A stretch of DNA of 64,000 nt from CBDCWO01 sp965223405 (GTDB taxonomy: Bacteria > Bacteroidota > Bacteroidia > Chitinophagales > Saprospiraceae), in NCBI GenBank assembly GCA_965223405.1, contig CBDCWO010000006.1, positions 4,402,001 to 4,466,000 on the forward strand, given 5' to 3'. Of the stretch, positions 1 through 8,962 are shown one piece after another. Under the pieces are notes generated by a model. That model searched no databases and had not been told where the DNA came from. It worked only from the letters and a program-made list of their open reading frames with translations. Every line of letters begins with the position of its first letter. The first letter of the stretch is position 1. Made by a program: the position numbers and the translations under genes.

Positions 1-839
1 GCCATGTCGCGAAAAGCTACTACCAATCGTCCATCAGGAGTATATTGCCCCATATGCCGATCTCCGGTAAGACCCCAAGGTGTATCCTCAGGATCACTCC
101 ATGTCCTTCCTTCGTCCCGGCTAAACATCATGAGACTCCTGCCGGTATGCGTGTTTTCCCGCATCAGACAACAGAGTTCTTTCTGATTAGGAGAACGAAA
201 AACAAAGGGCTCACAAGGTTTTTTTCCATCTACATCAGCAATCACTTCCGGTTCACTCCAGGTCATACCGCCATCGAAAGTTTTTGTTTGTAATACAACC
301 AAAGAAGACTCTTTGCGACGGTGATAAAATCCCATGTAGCTGCCATCTCTAAGTCTTACGATGCTACTAAAAGTCATGACACATTCGAATCCAATTGGAG
401 ACACCTCAAACCAGGTTTTGCCATCATCTTCACTAACAATGCGCGGCATGTCGGGTCGCGCAGAAAAAACCCAAATTCGGTACTTACCTGTCCTCATATC
501 CATCAGCCGATAAATACTTGGACAGTTAACATGATTTTTAAAACCAGGAGGTAATTGATCATCCAACCTTTCCCAGGTAATTCCTCGATCACGACTCACT
601 GCCATTTGGCCGGCTGGTCCACCATGACCGAGACTCCAGACACAAAAAATGGTTCTTCCATCCGGCAGCAATAATGTGGTAGGGTGTCCTTGGTAGGTAT
701 CAGGCGTTCCTTTTGCTATAATGACATGTCGAAAATTCTCTGACGAAATATCTATTAAAGGTAGATCACTCCTATCCTGAGTGTAGCAGATGGTGCCTAT
801 TGAGATGGCCAAAATAATTGGGAAGAGTGTTGGTTTCAT
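1..839 (-). CDS. Secreted sialidase-like (BNR repeat) exo-glycosidase, C-terminus cut off by window edge
   Basis: Translating the minus strand from ATG at 839 gives 279 residues without a stop; the gene runs off the left edge. Residues 1-21 are a signal peptide (MKPTLFPIILAISIGTICYT). The rest carries repeated Asp-box (BNR) motifs: SRDRGITWE, SEDDGKTWF, FDGGMTWSEP and SRDEGRTWSD. These are the hallmark of six-bladed sialidase/neuraminidase propellers. An early FxHVIIAKGTPDTYQGHPT stretch and the FxxRP region fit the exo-alpha-sialidase superfamily. The family hydrolyses terminal sialic acids, but many Bacteroidota members act on other sugars, so the substrate is open. It is the first of a run of secreted carbohydrate enzymes on this strand, 122 bp downstream of the UROD-like gene. 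Catalytic Arg triad and Tyr/Glu cannot be fully checked because the end is missing. Confidence 0.8.
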   Translation of the reverse strand, partial: MKPTLFPIILAISIGTICYTQDRSDLPLIDISSENFRHVIIAKGTPDTYQGHPTTLLLPDGRTIFCVWSLGHGGPAGQMAVSRDRGITWERLDDQLPPGFKNHVNCPSIYRLMDMRTGKYRIWVFSARPDMPRIVSEDDGKTWFEVSPIGFECVMTFSSIVRLRDGSYMGFYHRRKESSLVVLQTKTFDGGMTWSEPEVIADVDGKKPCEPFVFRSPNQKELCCLMRENTHTGRSLMMFSRDEGRTWSDPEDTPWGLTGDRHMGQYTPDGRLVVAFRDM

Positions 840-961
840 TTTTAGCATTTTAAACTTTAGTTAGGAATTAGAAATGAATAAGGCAAAACCAAGTGAAGTA
901 TCTTCATTTTCATTTGGTTTTATTCTAACATATTTTGCTTAAGTCTTAAATCTTTAATTAA

Positions 962-1999
962 TTATACAATCTGATTTTTTGAATGGTTACGACCGGTTTG
1001 GATTAATCGTTCCAGATTTTCGGGAGGCGTGTTGGATGGAATGGCACACCCGGCATTTAAGATAAACCGGTTGGTATTCGAGAAGATGTTCAATAGATCT
1101 ATAGTTTTAATCTCAACCAATTCCGGATCACCCATGGCCAAAACTCCACTGGGGTCTATGTTTCCAATGAAACAAGCTTTATCGCCAATCTTTTCGCAAG
1201 CGGTGGTGGAATCTGTTTTATAATCTAATTCTAAAGCATCGGCACCAGATTGTAACATCATGTCAAGAATTATTTCAGTATTTCCACAAATATGCAGTGT
1301 ATAAGGTAGTTGGTGACTGTGAGCTTCCTGAATGACTCTTTTTTCATATGGCAAAGCAAACTCTTTATACGTTTCCGGAGATACCATTTCCGGCCCTGCC
1401 GGGCTGTCACCATTGGAAACCATATCACAACCGGTTTGAGCCATTAGTCGAATTAATTGACATGTGATATCGGTGCAGTATTCGAGTAATTCCTTCACGA
1501 AGCACGGCTCTCCCATCATCAAATCCAACATCCACTCCTGGCTCCCACGGACCATACTGGCTAGTGAAAAAGGAGCTTGATCGCAATTGCCCCGAACAAA
1601 AATCTCATCCCCAAAATACGATTTGATGTGTTGTACCGACTCCAATAGATTTTGAATGTACTGGTAATCTTCAACATTGATCTTTTTTAAATTCCTTATT
1701 TCTCCCAAGTCATCTAAACATCCTAGGTGAGACCGTGCAGGTTCATAAAGCGGGAAATCCACTGGAACACCTACGGCACCGGCAAGTGTAACTGTGTCCA
1801 TATCAACTACAATTCCATCAAAGTGATATTTTTCAACAGATCGGATAAATACATCCGCCATGATATGTGGGTTTTCACGGTATGCTTCCATGGTAACGCC
1901 CGCTTCATGTACAGCCATCATAAAATTATGTAGCATGATAGGCGTTTGATCAGTAGGGTGGCCAGCTAAGGCAGCTTGGATTCTTTGGTATCCATTCAT
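962..1999 (-). CDS. Uroporphyrinogen decarboxylase-family protein (MtaA/MtbA-like methyltransferase)
   Basis: 345 residues, no signal peptide, so cytoplasmic. The fold is that of uroporphyrinogen decarboxylase, but it carries the zinc motif of the cobalamin/coenzyme methyltransferase branch: His236-Ile-Cys238 (LHICGN) and Cys318 (NAGCAIPSNTP). True HemE lacks these, so heme synthesis is unlikely. In the methyltransferase branch the zinc activates a thiol that receives a methyl group from a corrinoid protein. No corrinoid protein is encoded nearby. The gene starts 10 bp after the preceding propeller gene and is evidently the last gene of the 5617-to-962 operon. A cytoplasmic methyltransferase-like protein in an operon of secreted sugar enzymes suggests handling of a methylated breakdown product, which is inference. 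ATG start at 1999. Confidence 0.8.
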   Translation of the reverse strand: MNGYQRIQAALAGHPTDQTPIMLHNFMMAVHEAGVTMEAYRENPHIMADVFIRSVEKYHFDGIVVDMDTVTLAGAVGVPVDFPLYEPARSHLGCLDDLGEIRNLKKINVEDYQYIQNLLESVQHIKSYFGDEIFVRGNCDQAPFSLASMVRGSQEWMLDLMMGEPCFVKELLEYCTDITCQLIRLMAQTGCDMVSNGDSPAGPEMVSPETYKEFALPYEKRVIQEAHSHQLPYTLHICGNTEIILDMMLQSGADALELDYKTDSTTACEKIGDKACFIGNIDPSGVLAMGDPELVEIKTIDLLNIFSNTNRFILNAGCAIPSNTPPENLERLIQTGRNHSKNQIV

Positions 2000-2009
2000 G
2001 TAAGTTGGT

Positions 2010-3341
2010 TTAAAGTAGATTTAATCTGCTTATGTCCAGCATCAGAATTTGTCTTCCATCCTTTCCGACCGGGCAATCTATGAATATCTTTTGGCTATCG
2101 CGACTTTGACGGGGGTGTAAATCCACGCGCCACTCACCGGTATATTCCGGGGGTGAATATACTTTGCCCAGAATGATCTTTTTCTGCGTTCTGGTATTAA
2201 ACAAGTACAGTTCTATTTGCCTGTTTTTGTCCGGATAAGTATCGTTAATGATCCATTCATTGTTAGGGAGATAGCTACAATGTCCGTCTTTGGTTAAGAT
2301 ACCTTTGCCCACAATTTGGTATTCTCCAACCTGCAAATCTTCAAATAAATAGAAATGATTTCCAGATTTGGGTCGATTCGCCCAGGCGAGGATTTGAGAG
2401 GAATTTTTCCACCAAAAATGAGAAGTCATGCGGGAATCATTAATTATATGAATGTTTTCACCCTCCAGGTTGGCACTAATAAACCTCGTACCTAGTGGGG
2501 AAATCCGGGCTGCTTCGCCCGGTCTAACCCAACGATGCAAAAATACAAAACGCTGACCATCAGGGCTAAAACTTAAAGCATTGAAGTAGTGCTTATATCC
2601 CGACAAATCTTCTAAAGGGTAAGGAATGGCGGCAATTTCGCTTAACGATAAAATTAATTCGCTGCTCCCATCTTCTAAAGACATCAGGTAAATTCCAGCA
2701 TCATCTGGCGCAAGAAGGGCCTGATTTTTATCCCGAACACCGGCATATCCATAACCGGCACGCACATCCTGAATTCTCTCAAAATCTAAGGTGAGAGCAT
2801 ATTCTCCATTCGGACTTATCGTATAGAATGGAAGGGGCAATGTCCGCCTGGCTTTGGTTTTGATGTTTAATATATGACTTACAAACTTGCCCTTGACACG
2901 ATCATTCCAGATAATTTCATCTTCACTTCCTGGTCTCCATTGGAGCATACAACCCTGTTGCCAGTTCCAAGCCGTAGAGGCCCCCAGTTCCATCCATCGT
3001 CCTTGATTCTTTAGGTCAATCATACCCACTTTTATAGTATCCCTGGGCGTTGGAGAACGGTGTTGAAAGGAGGTGCGCATGGCAAGCACGAATCGATCAG
3101 TAGGATCTGTTTGAAATTTATCGTAATAAGCAAACCAGTGATGATCAGGCCCTTTGGTCAATGGATATACAGGTACTTTGAACTCGGATTTCGACATAAA
3201 GTCATTGTACGCACCGGTTGTATTCGCTTCCTTTATAAGATTGAGGTGTTTTTCAGAGTTGCAGGATAGACTAGCCAAGGCCAAACCAAAGAAGGTAAAT
3301 ACGAATATTCGGTGATTAATGAGGGATTGAACGACTTTCAT
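2010..3341 (-). CDS. Secreted/lipoprotein beta-propeller protein of unknown function (oligogalacturonate lyase-like propeller)
   Basis: 443 residues. Residues 1-27 form a hydrophobic export signal ending at LASLSC, compatible with a loose Bacteroidota lipobox (Cys27), so it is probably an outer-membrane lipoprotein. The rest is beta-rich with repeated blades such as TISPNGEYALTLD, SFSPDGQRFVFLH and DVRAGYGYAG. This resembles WD40/TolB-like propellers and the propeller fold of oligogalacturonate lyases (PL22). I see no certain catalytic motif. The start ATG overlaps the stop of the DUF4091 glycosidase by 4 nt (ATGA), so translation is coupled. A role in binding or cleaving an oligosaccharide is the likely job but is inferred from context. 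Confidence 0.7.
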   Translation of the reverse strand: MKVVQSLINHRIFVFTFFGLALASLSCNSEKHLNLIKEANTTGAYNDFMSKSEFKVPVYPLTKGPDHHWFAYYDKFQTDPTDRFVLAMRTSFQHRSPTPRDTIKVGMIDLKNQGRWMELGASTAWNWQQGCMLQWRPGSEDEIIWNDRVKGKFVSHILNIKTKARRTLPLPFYTISPNGEYALTLDFERIQDVRAGYGYAGVRDKNQALLAPDDAGIYLMSLEDGSSELILSLSEIAAIPYPLEDLSGYKHYFNALSFSPDGQRFVFLHRWVRPGEAARISPLGTRFISANLEGENIHIINDSRMTSHFWWKNSSQILAWANRPKSGNHFYLFEDLQVGEYQIVGKGILTKDGHCSYLPNNEWIINDTYPDKNRQIELYLFNTRTQKKIILGKVYSPPEYTGEWRVDLHPRQSRDSQKIFIDCPVGKDGRQILMLDISRLNLL

Positions 3342-5617
3342 CTTTGACTGCTAAGCATTACGATATGTTCCGCAATTTGTTTTCGATATCCCAGGATGTC
3401 CTGAGGATCCTTGGTATACGTTGTCTCATTGGTATAAATACGATCTGGAAAAGCGAGCAGTTGAGTAGCTTCTTTATTCGATCCTGGTTTTGACTCTGGT
3501 AACTGCTTAAGAAGGTTTTCTAGTGCCACAAAATACTCATAGTCTTCAATTCCATCTCTTAAGATTTCCAATCGGAGAGAAGGTATTGGTTTTCCTATAT
3601 AAGTATTTTGATCCTTATTGGGATCTCGATTTAATGGATAAAAGAATCTTCCATCACCATTTCCCCATATGGTCTGTTTTCCTAACGGCCACCCATAGCC
3701 TGTTACAAATGACATGGCTTGTTCCCAGGGATTTTGTAAATGGCCCTTGGGTGAGGCCGAGAGCGAATTCCAATAGGTGGTTTGCCAGATTAGTATGCCC
3801 TTGAGTTGATGGTAGTATGAAGCCCAAAGCCACATTCGAAGGTTGATCGCATCGTGGTCAATAAATTCAGATATCCAGGGGGATTTTGGCCAACAGCACA
3901 GATATGACCAATGTTCTAAACCCAGTTCATTCATCTTTTTAATCTTATCATGATCTAACTTGTGCCAAATTGTGCAACTGATATCGGTTACATCAGATAT
4001 ATCCTGGCCTGCTACGTGTTCGGTTAGAAATGTGGTTATCTTGGGTGCATATTTTTTAATTAGTGCATTGGTTTCTTTTACAAAAGGATAGTCCTTTTCT
4101 CCGGGTTCGTCAAACCAATAAATGTATTCTTTACCTAGCCAACCATTTCGTTCCAGATTATTCTGCATCTGGCCGAGATAACTGCTCATTAACTTGGTAT
4201 ACTCCGAAGTACCTTGTTCGAAACCGGCAAAATTTCCATTCCGGCGACTGTAGTAGGTACCCCCACCTAAACCTTTCAACGATAGTCTGTAACCATTGAA
4301 GCCGAATTCGTCAAAATATTGTTTGCCTGCTTGATTAAACTCATTAAAGTCCAGAGTAATGGTTATTTTATCGGGATTAACTTCAAAGTTTCCGGGTTTG
4401 AATATGTTTTGGTTTGTGGCCAGGTTGGTAAGCTGTAAATCGTCAAACCACACAGTACCTTGGTTCTCACCACTTAAAGTACGATTGGATGGGAAAAGCC
4501 TTATTTTGAAATACCGTACTTCCGGGTTTAATTTTCCCAACTCCAGTTTATAGGACTTCCACTGATCAGAAGCCGTAAAAACCTCAAATCGGTTTTCAAA
4601 TACCAACAATTTTTTTTCATTATTGTAGCACTCTATACCGGCTACAAAGGATTGGTTATCTTTAAGAGACCTTGAAAACCAACTTAAAAGGTAATCCTCC
4701 TGGTAATGCACAGGTATTAAATGGATCGTTGAGGCTTCAAGATTGTCAGTTGTTGAGTTGTCTACAACTTTGAATGCATACCTTCCGGAATATTTTGTAG
4801 CGCTATCATAATATCCACCCTGCCATTCAATGCCATTGATAGATTCTTTAATTGCCGAATAAGCAAACGGATTATAAGGTGAGATTTTATAATCGCGGAA
4901 ACTTTCCATATACAATTCAAAGACTTCCTGCTCCTCTTCAGAGGTCGTCAGGTTTTCATATTCAATCACGTTTTGCATGTTAATTCCAAATCCGGATCTA
5001 ATGGTTGGAGTGGAAGGAAGCGTAAAGTCCCAAACGGTTAAAGTCAAAGGGACCACCAGTTCCCAATCACCTGCATTCAGGATCATGTTGCCGGAGTACT
5101 CACCAGCGATGCAGGAGGCAGGTACTTTTAAAGTGATCCAGAAAGGTTGATTTTCTCCTGGTAGTAACGTCTCAGGAGATTGGTAAGGAGCCAATGGGTC
5201 AGGCCACAATCCTGCAAAGCCATATTCATCTGTTGGTTTAGTTACCTTTACATATTCCACTTTTTTGATACCAATGTGCTTTTTATCCAGCCTATTTCCA
5301 TTTGTATCTTTCAAGTCCGTAAATTGGATTCTGAAATGCTCCAATCTTTGGTGAGGATGTAATACTACAATAAAAGATTCAAACTCATTTTTAGCGGACC
5401 AAATATGGACTTTACTTTCTTGACGGGATGGGACCGGTGCATCTTTCATTACCTTGTAAGCACCTTCTGCCCACCACACGGTGGTAATGGGACTTTGGTT
5501 GACGAGATATCCGTATCCTCCTTGTTGTAAATGATTCGGATCCACCTTTGAATTCGGCTGTGACCAAATCAAGTGAGAGAATAAGGTGAACAAAAAAAAC
5601 AGAATTGTATTTTTCAT
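3338..5617 (-). CDS. Secreted DUF4091 glycoside hydrolase-like protein (GH123-type catalytic domain)
   Basis: 759 residues with a signal peptide (residues 1-19, ending IWSQ). The N-terminal beta domain (about 25-200) matches the accessory domain of GH123/DUF4091 proteins. A barrel follows with the acidic pair Asp503-Glu504 in YWFDEPGEKDY, the position of the catalytic DE in GH123 N-acetylgalactosaminidases. The C-terminal SLRLEILRDGIEDYEYF is the DUF4091 signature. Residues about 265-400 are an inserted jelly-roll, probably carbohydrate-binding (SGRYAFKV, VWFDDLQL). GH123 enzymes use substrate-assisted catalysis on GalNAc; whether this one does is not provable here. It heads the operon with the propeller and UROD-like genes downstream. 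Confidence 0.8.
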   Translation of the reverse strand: MKNTILFFLFTLFSHLIWSQPNSKVDPNHLQQGGYGYLVNQSPITTVWWAEGAYKVMKDAPVPSRQESKVHIWSAKNEFESFIVVLHPHQRLEHFRIQFTDLKDTNGNRLDKKHIGIKKVEYVKVTKPTDEYGFAGLWPDPLAPYQSPETLLPGENQPFWITLKVPASCIAGEYSGNMILNAGDWELVVPLTLTVWDFTLPSTPTIRSGFGINMQNVIEYENLTTSEEEQEVFELYMESFRDYKISPYNPFAYSAIKESINGIEWQGGYYDSATKYSGRYAFKVVDNSTTDNLEASTIHLIPVHYQEDYLLSWFSRSLKDNQSFVAGIECYNNEKKLLVFENRFEVFTASDQWKSYKLELGKLNPEVRYFKIRLFPSNRTLSGENQGTVWFDDLQLTNLATNQNIFKPGNFEVNPDKITITLDFNEFNQAGKQYFDEFGFNGYRLSLKGLGGGTYYSRRNGNFAGFEQGTSEYTKLMSSYLGQMQNNLERNGWLGKEYIYWFDEPGEKDYPFVKETNALIKKYAPKITTFLTEHVAGQDISDVTDISCTIWHKLDHDKIKKMNELGLEHWSYLCCWPKSPWISEFIDHDAINLRMWLWASYYHQLKGILIWQTTYWNSLSASPKGHLQNPWEQAMSFVTGYGWPLGKQTIWGNGDGRFFYPLNRDPNKDQNTYIGKPIPSLRLEILRDGIEDYEYFVALENLLKQLPESKPGSNKEATQLLAFPDRIYTNETTYTKDPQDILGYRKQIAEHIVMLSSQR

Positions 5618-5707
5618 ATGGTCAAATCTGTAATTTACAAATCAAAGATAGTATTGAATAGCCTTTATTTCATCTTGTTTAGATTACCAAGAATGCTTCT
5701 TATTATC

Positions 5708-7306
5708 TTAATCATGAGACCAAATCGATTTCAATTCATTTACCTCAAAATGGTGTACTTTAATGGCATTTGGGTCGCCAATTATCTCCAGACCGGTTCT
5801 CTTTTTGGGATTCTTTAATGGATGAACAAAGACAATTTTACCTTTTTGAACAAAAGACTCGATCGAGGTTTTATCGATAAGAATTTCGATATCGAAAACC
5901 AGAGAACCCGGATTCGAGAGCGGTGTTTGTATCCGATTGATTTCATCTCCATCCATATCCAGAATTCGATTTCCTTGATAATCTAGTGAAATTCTTCTAC
6001 CATCTAAGGATTCTAATTTGGCTTTCACCTGCAGTAAGTCGTGCTTAATATTTATCAGACTCGCATTTATTTTTTCTGCGTCCAAAGTCGATAGATTGTG
6101 CGTTTTAGCATGCAATTGTTCTATTGCATGGAGGGGTTCGCTAAACATACGCACTCCTTCATTGGTAGTTCTAAGGGTCAATTCGGTTGGGAAGCACATC
6201 AATTGATTAAACGGCATTCCTTTGGACTCAATACGTCCCCAACCAATTTGTATACGTTTTCCATCTGGAGTATTGTTGTAAGTTTGGGCGGCGTAATGAC
6301 TTCCGTAAGTATTCCGGTACTTTCCAAATTTAGGATTAAAATTTCTACCATCAAATTCACCAAGCATATAGGAGCCTGACCCTCCATACATTACCCACAG
6401 AGTTTGCTCTTTTTTCCCGTCTATTGGAAGTTCAAACAGTTCAGGGCACTCGTAAAACCCTTTGGTATAACCCTGTTTTTCCCAGTCTTTGAGGTTTTTG
6501 GAAGTATAAATCCTGATTCCTGCGTGTTCATAAAGAGCCATTACCCATTCCCGGTTGGGTTCATACCATATGACTTTGGGATCCCTGGTCCCCCCTAGTA
6601 CCGGATTTCCATCATATTTGGTAAATGTTCGACCGCGATCATTGCTATAGGCGACACATTGCGTTTGTTTTTTACCGGCGGCAGTATAATAAGCCACCAT
6701 CGCATTCTTCCCCCAACCTGATGTATTGTGCTTGTCGATAACAGCACTTCCGGAGAACATGGTACCTAATGGATCAGGAAATAGCGCATCATTCAATTCT
6801 TTCCAATGGACAAGGTCTTTGCTCACAGCGTGTCCCCAATGCATGTTTTGCCAGTGAATTTCATACGGATTATGCTGGTAGAACAGATGATATTCACCAT
6901 CAAAATATACCAAGCCATTGGGATCGTTGTTCCATCCACGTCGCGAAGAAAAGTGAAATTGTGGTCGCCATATCTCTCGGTACAAGCTATCAGCTCCTGC
7001 AAATCTATCGGACAAATAAATTTTCTCAATTCCTTTTACAGATTCTGAAAAAACCAATTGAAGTTTTTCGCCAGTGTACATTGAAACCTCTTTAAATACC
7101 CAATAATCCGGTTCCTCATTTGCGATGCGCATAACGGAATAGGTCAGCGTATCTTCGTTCATTACAAAATGAACCATTTGTCGCTCCTGTTCCATGTCGA
7201 TCGGAATATTCAAATATTTCTTATTTATAAAGTAATCCTTGACTATTTCCTGACCAGATAAAGTGAAGTAAGCTATTGCGAAAACGACCGTAAATAATTT
7301 CTTCAT
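5708..7306 (-). CDS. Secreted GH32 fructan hydrolase (levanase/inulinase/invertase family)
   Basis: 532 residues with a signal peptide (1-18, FTLSGQ). All three GH32 catalytic blocks are present: nucleophile Asp128 in GWNNDPNG, transition-state stabiliser Asp242 in GGTRDPKV, and acid/base Glu286 in YECPEL. The sequence following the first block (YHLFYQHNP) is also typical. The C-terminal 150 residues form the usual beta-sandwich, including the SIESFVQKG segment. An extra domain of about 100 residues precedes the catalytic propeller. The enzyme should release fructose from levan, inulin or sucrose outside the cytoplasm. It is transcribed away from the GH172 gene at 7671, and the two probably act on one fructose-based substrate. 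ATG start at 7306. Confidence 0.93.
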   Translation of the reverse strand: MKKLFTVVFAIAYFTLSGQEIVKDYFINKKYLNIPIDMEQERQMVHFVMNEDTLTYSVMRIANEEPDYWVFKEVSMYTGEKLQLVFSESVKGIEKIYLSDRFAGADSLYREIWRPQFHFSSRRGWNNDPNGLVYFDGEYHLFYQHNPYEIHWQNMHWGHAVSKDLVHWKELNDALFPDPLGTMFSGSAVIDKHNTSGWGKNAMVAYYTAAGKKQTQCVAYSNDRGRTFTKYDGNPVLGGTRDPKVIWYEPNREWVMALYEHAGIRIYTSKNLKDWEKQGYTKGFYECPELFELPIDGKKEQTLWVMYGGSGSYMLGEFDGRNFNPKFGKYRNTYGSHYAAQTYNNTPDGKRIQIGWGRIESKGMPFNQLMCFPTELTLRTTNEGVRMFSEPLHAIEQLHAKTHNLSTLDAEKINASLINIKHDLLQVKAKLESLDGRRISLDYQGNRILDMDGDEINRIQTPLSNPGSLVFDIEILIDKTSIESFVQKGKIVFVHPLKNPKKRTGLEIIGDPNAIKVHHFEVNELKSIWSHD

Positions 7307-7670
7307 GGACTACGGATTAAAATAAATAAATCTCAACAATGAAGTACGAAAAAAGGACATCTGAGTTTCAAAACTAAATTGCTATTGGTTTGAAAAACTT
7401 TTGCCTAAGCCCGAAAATCAAAAGTAAAAATTACGTAATTTATATCCTGCAATCTGCGATATTATTTGCAAATTCTTAGCATGTTGTGCGTATCATTGTA
7501 TTTTTGATTTGATCAAAATGGATTCATAATAATCGGATCCCAAATAAATGAATGAATCTAGGGAGGTGTCTACGGACGTAGCGTCGGTAGATAACGAATA
7601 TTTAATTGGGAGCATGGTCGGAAAAAGTTGTAAATCAATTTCAATACTAATTATTCAAAAATCTAAAGAT
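7307..7670. promoter_or_regulatory. Divergent intergenic region between GH32 and GH172 genes
   Basis: This 364-bp AT-rich gap separates two divergent sugar-enzyme genes and must hold both promoters. A TATTTTTG matching the -7 consensus lies at 7499-7506 for the rightward gene. A reverse match (CAAAACTA, read as TAGTTTTG) lies at 7369-7376 for the leftward gene. Neither has a convincing -33 TTTG at the right distance, so both are weak calls. The open frame can be read back to an ATG at 7548, but those 41 residues do not look like a protein N-terminus. Confidence 0.35.
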
Positions 7671-8960
7671 ATGACTACACAAAAGATATGGCAGTTTGGA
7701 GCGATTGCTTTTATACTTAGTCTATGCACTTGGTCAAATAGTATTTTCGGGCAAAATTTTGACTTCACTAATTTGCACTCCCTTTATAGTCCGGTTGATC
7801 CTTCTGTTCGTACCCGATGGATCAGCCCTGAGAATCCAACCGGAGCAAAAAGCAAAGGTGGAATGACCAATAAGGGAGCCAAGGGAAATGCTTTTTATAT
7901 TGTACAGCCAGGTGAGGAAAAGGTGTTGATGGATGTGAAAGGAGCAGGAATAATTCAGAGATTCTGGATGAGTGGAACCATTGGTAAAAACCGACAACAA
8001 CGTCGAGCGGTGCGAATAGATATGTTTTGGGATGGAGCTAAAAAACCTGCTGTTTCCGCTCCCATAGGTGATTTTTTTGGAGTGGCGCATGGATTACTAT
8101 TTCCCTTTGAAAATAAATTGTTTCTCAGCCCTGAGGGTCGCTCATTCAATTGTAATGTACCGATGCCGTTTAAGCAATCCGCACGTATTACCATCACCAA
8201 CGAATCTGATGAAGAAGTTTGGATATGGTATGATATCAACTATCTCGAGGTCGATCGCTTACCTGATGATATTTTGTATTTTCATACTTACTGGAATCGG
8301 GATACCGCAACCACGCCGGGATTGGATTTCACTATTTTGCCCAGAGTGAAAGGTAGTGGGAGGTTTATCGGGACCAACATTGGAGTGATTGGGGGCGAAG
8401 CATATCGCGGTACCTGGTTCGGAGAGGGAGAAGTAAAAATTTATCTGGATGGTGACAAAGATCTACCTACACTGGTGGGTACCGGAACCGAAGATTACAT
8501 CGGAAGCGGCTGGGGACAAGGAGAGTTTTCAAATCAATATGTGGGATCCTTAATATCCAACAAGAAATGGGATATATATGCCTTTTATAGATTTCACTTA
8601 GCAGATAATGTGTATTTTCATGAGGATTGTCGGGTAACGATTCAACAAATGGGAAATTCAAACAAAACTAGACTTTTGGATATTGTAAAGAACGGTGGTG
8701 AGATTGTTCCGGTATGGTTTATTGATACCCGGGATTCGGTTACTAAACAGGGAAGACTTCTTGACGGTAGCAGTTCGGTTTCCTTTGAAGACCCTGATTT
8801 TCCAATCACAAGCACGAACTATTACCGATCTGATGATGTCTGCGCCACCGCTTATTTTTACTTAGATCGGCCAGCTAGTAATTTGCCAGTTCTTCCCAAT
8901 CTAAAACTGAGGACAGAAAACTTGGAAAAGCGTGTATACAAACCCTTGTCTGAGCAATAA
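7671..8960 (+). CDS. Secreted DUF2961 / GH172-family glycoside hydrolase
   Basis: 429 residues from ATG 7671. I chose this over the upstream in-frame ATG at 7548 because a clean signal peptide starts here (MTTQKIWQFGAIAFILSLC... ending SIFGQ). The DUF2961 core is clear: SKGGMTNKGAKGNAF, DVKGAGIIQRFW, DMFWDGAKKPAVSAPIGDFFG and GTGTEDYIGSGWG. DUF2961 was reclassified as GH172, whose members are difructose dianhydride I synthase/hydrolase and alpha-D-arabinofuranosidases. Family catalytic glutamates should correspond to Glu252/254 (FGEGEV) and Glu274 (GTGTEDY); I matched these by eye. Placed head to head with a GH32 gene, a role on difructose dianhydride or another alpha-fructofuranoside is a reasonable inference. 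Confidence 0.87.
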   Translation: MTTQKIWQFGAIAFILSLCTWSNSIFGQNFDFTNLHSLYSPVDPSVRTRWISPENPTGAKSKGGMTNKGAKGNAFYIVQPGEEKVLMDVKGAGIIQRFWMSGTIGKNRQQRRAVRIDMFWDGAKKPAVSAPIGDFFGVAHGLLFPFENKLFLSPEGRSFNCNVPMPFKQSARITITNESDEEVWIWYDINYLEVDRLPDDILYFHTYWNRDTATTPGLDFTILPRVKGSGRFIGTNIGVIGGEAYRGTWFGEGEVKIYLDGDKDLPTLVGTGTEDYIGSGWGQGEFSNQYVGSLISNKKWDIYAFYRFHLADNVYFHEDCRVTIQQMGNSNKTRLLDIVKNGGEIVPVWFIDTRDSVTKQGRLLDGSSSVSFEDPDFPITSTNYYRSDDVCATAYFYLDRPASNLPVLPNLKLRTENLEKRVYKPLSEQ

Positions 8961-8962
8961 AA

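Noticed and set aside
7548..7670. Upstream ATG start for the GH172 gene
   Set aside because: It would place 41 non-protein-like residues before an obvious signal peptide starting at 7671.
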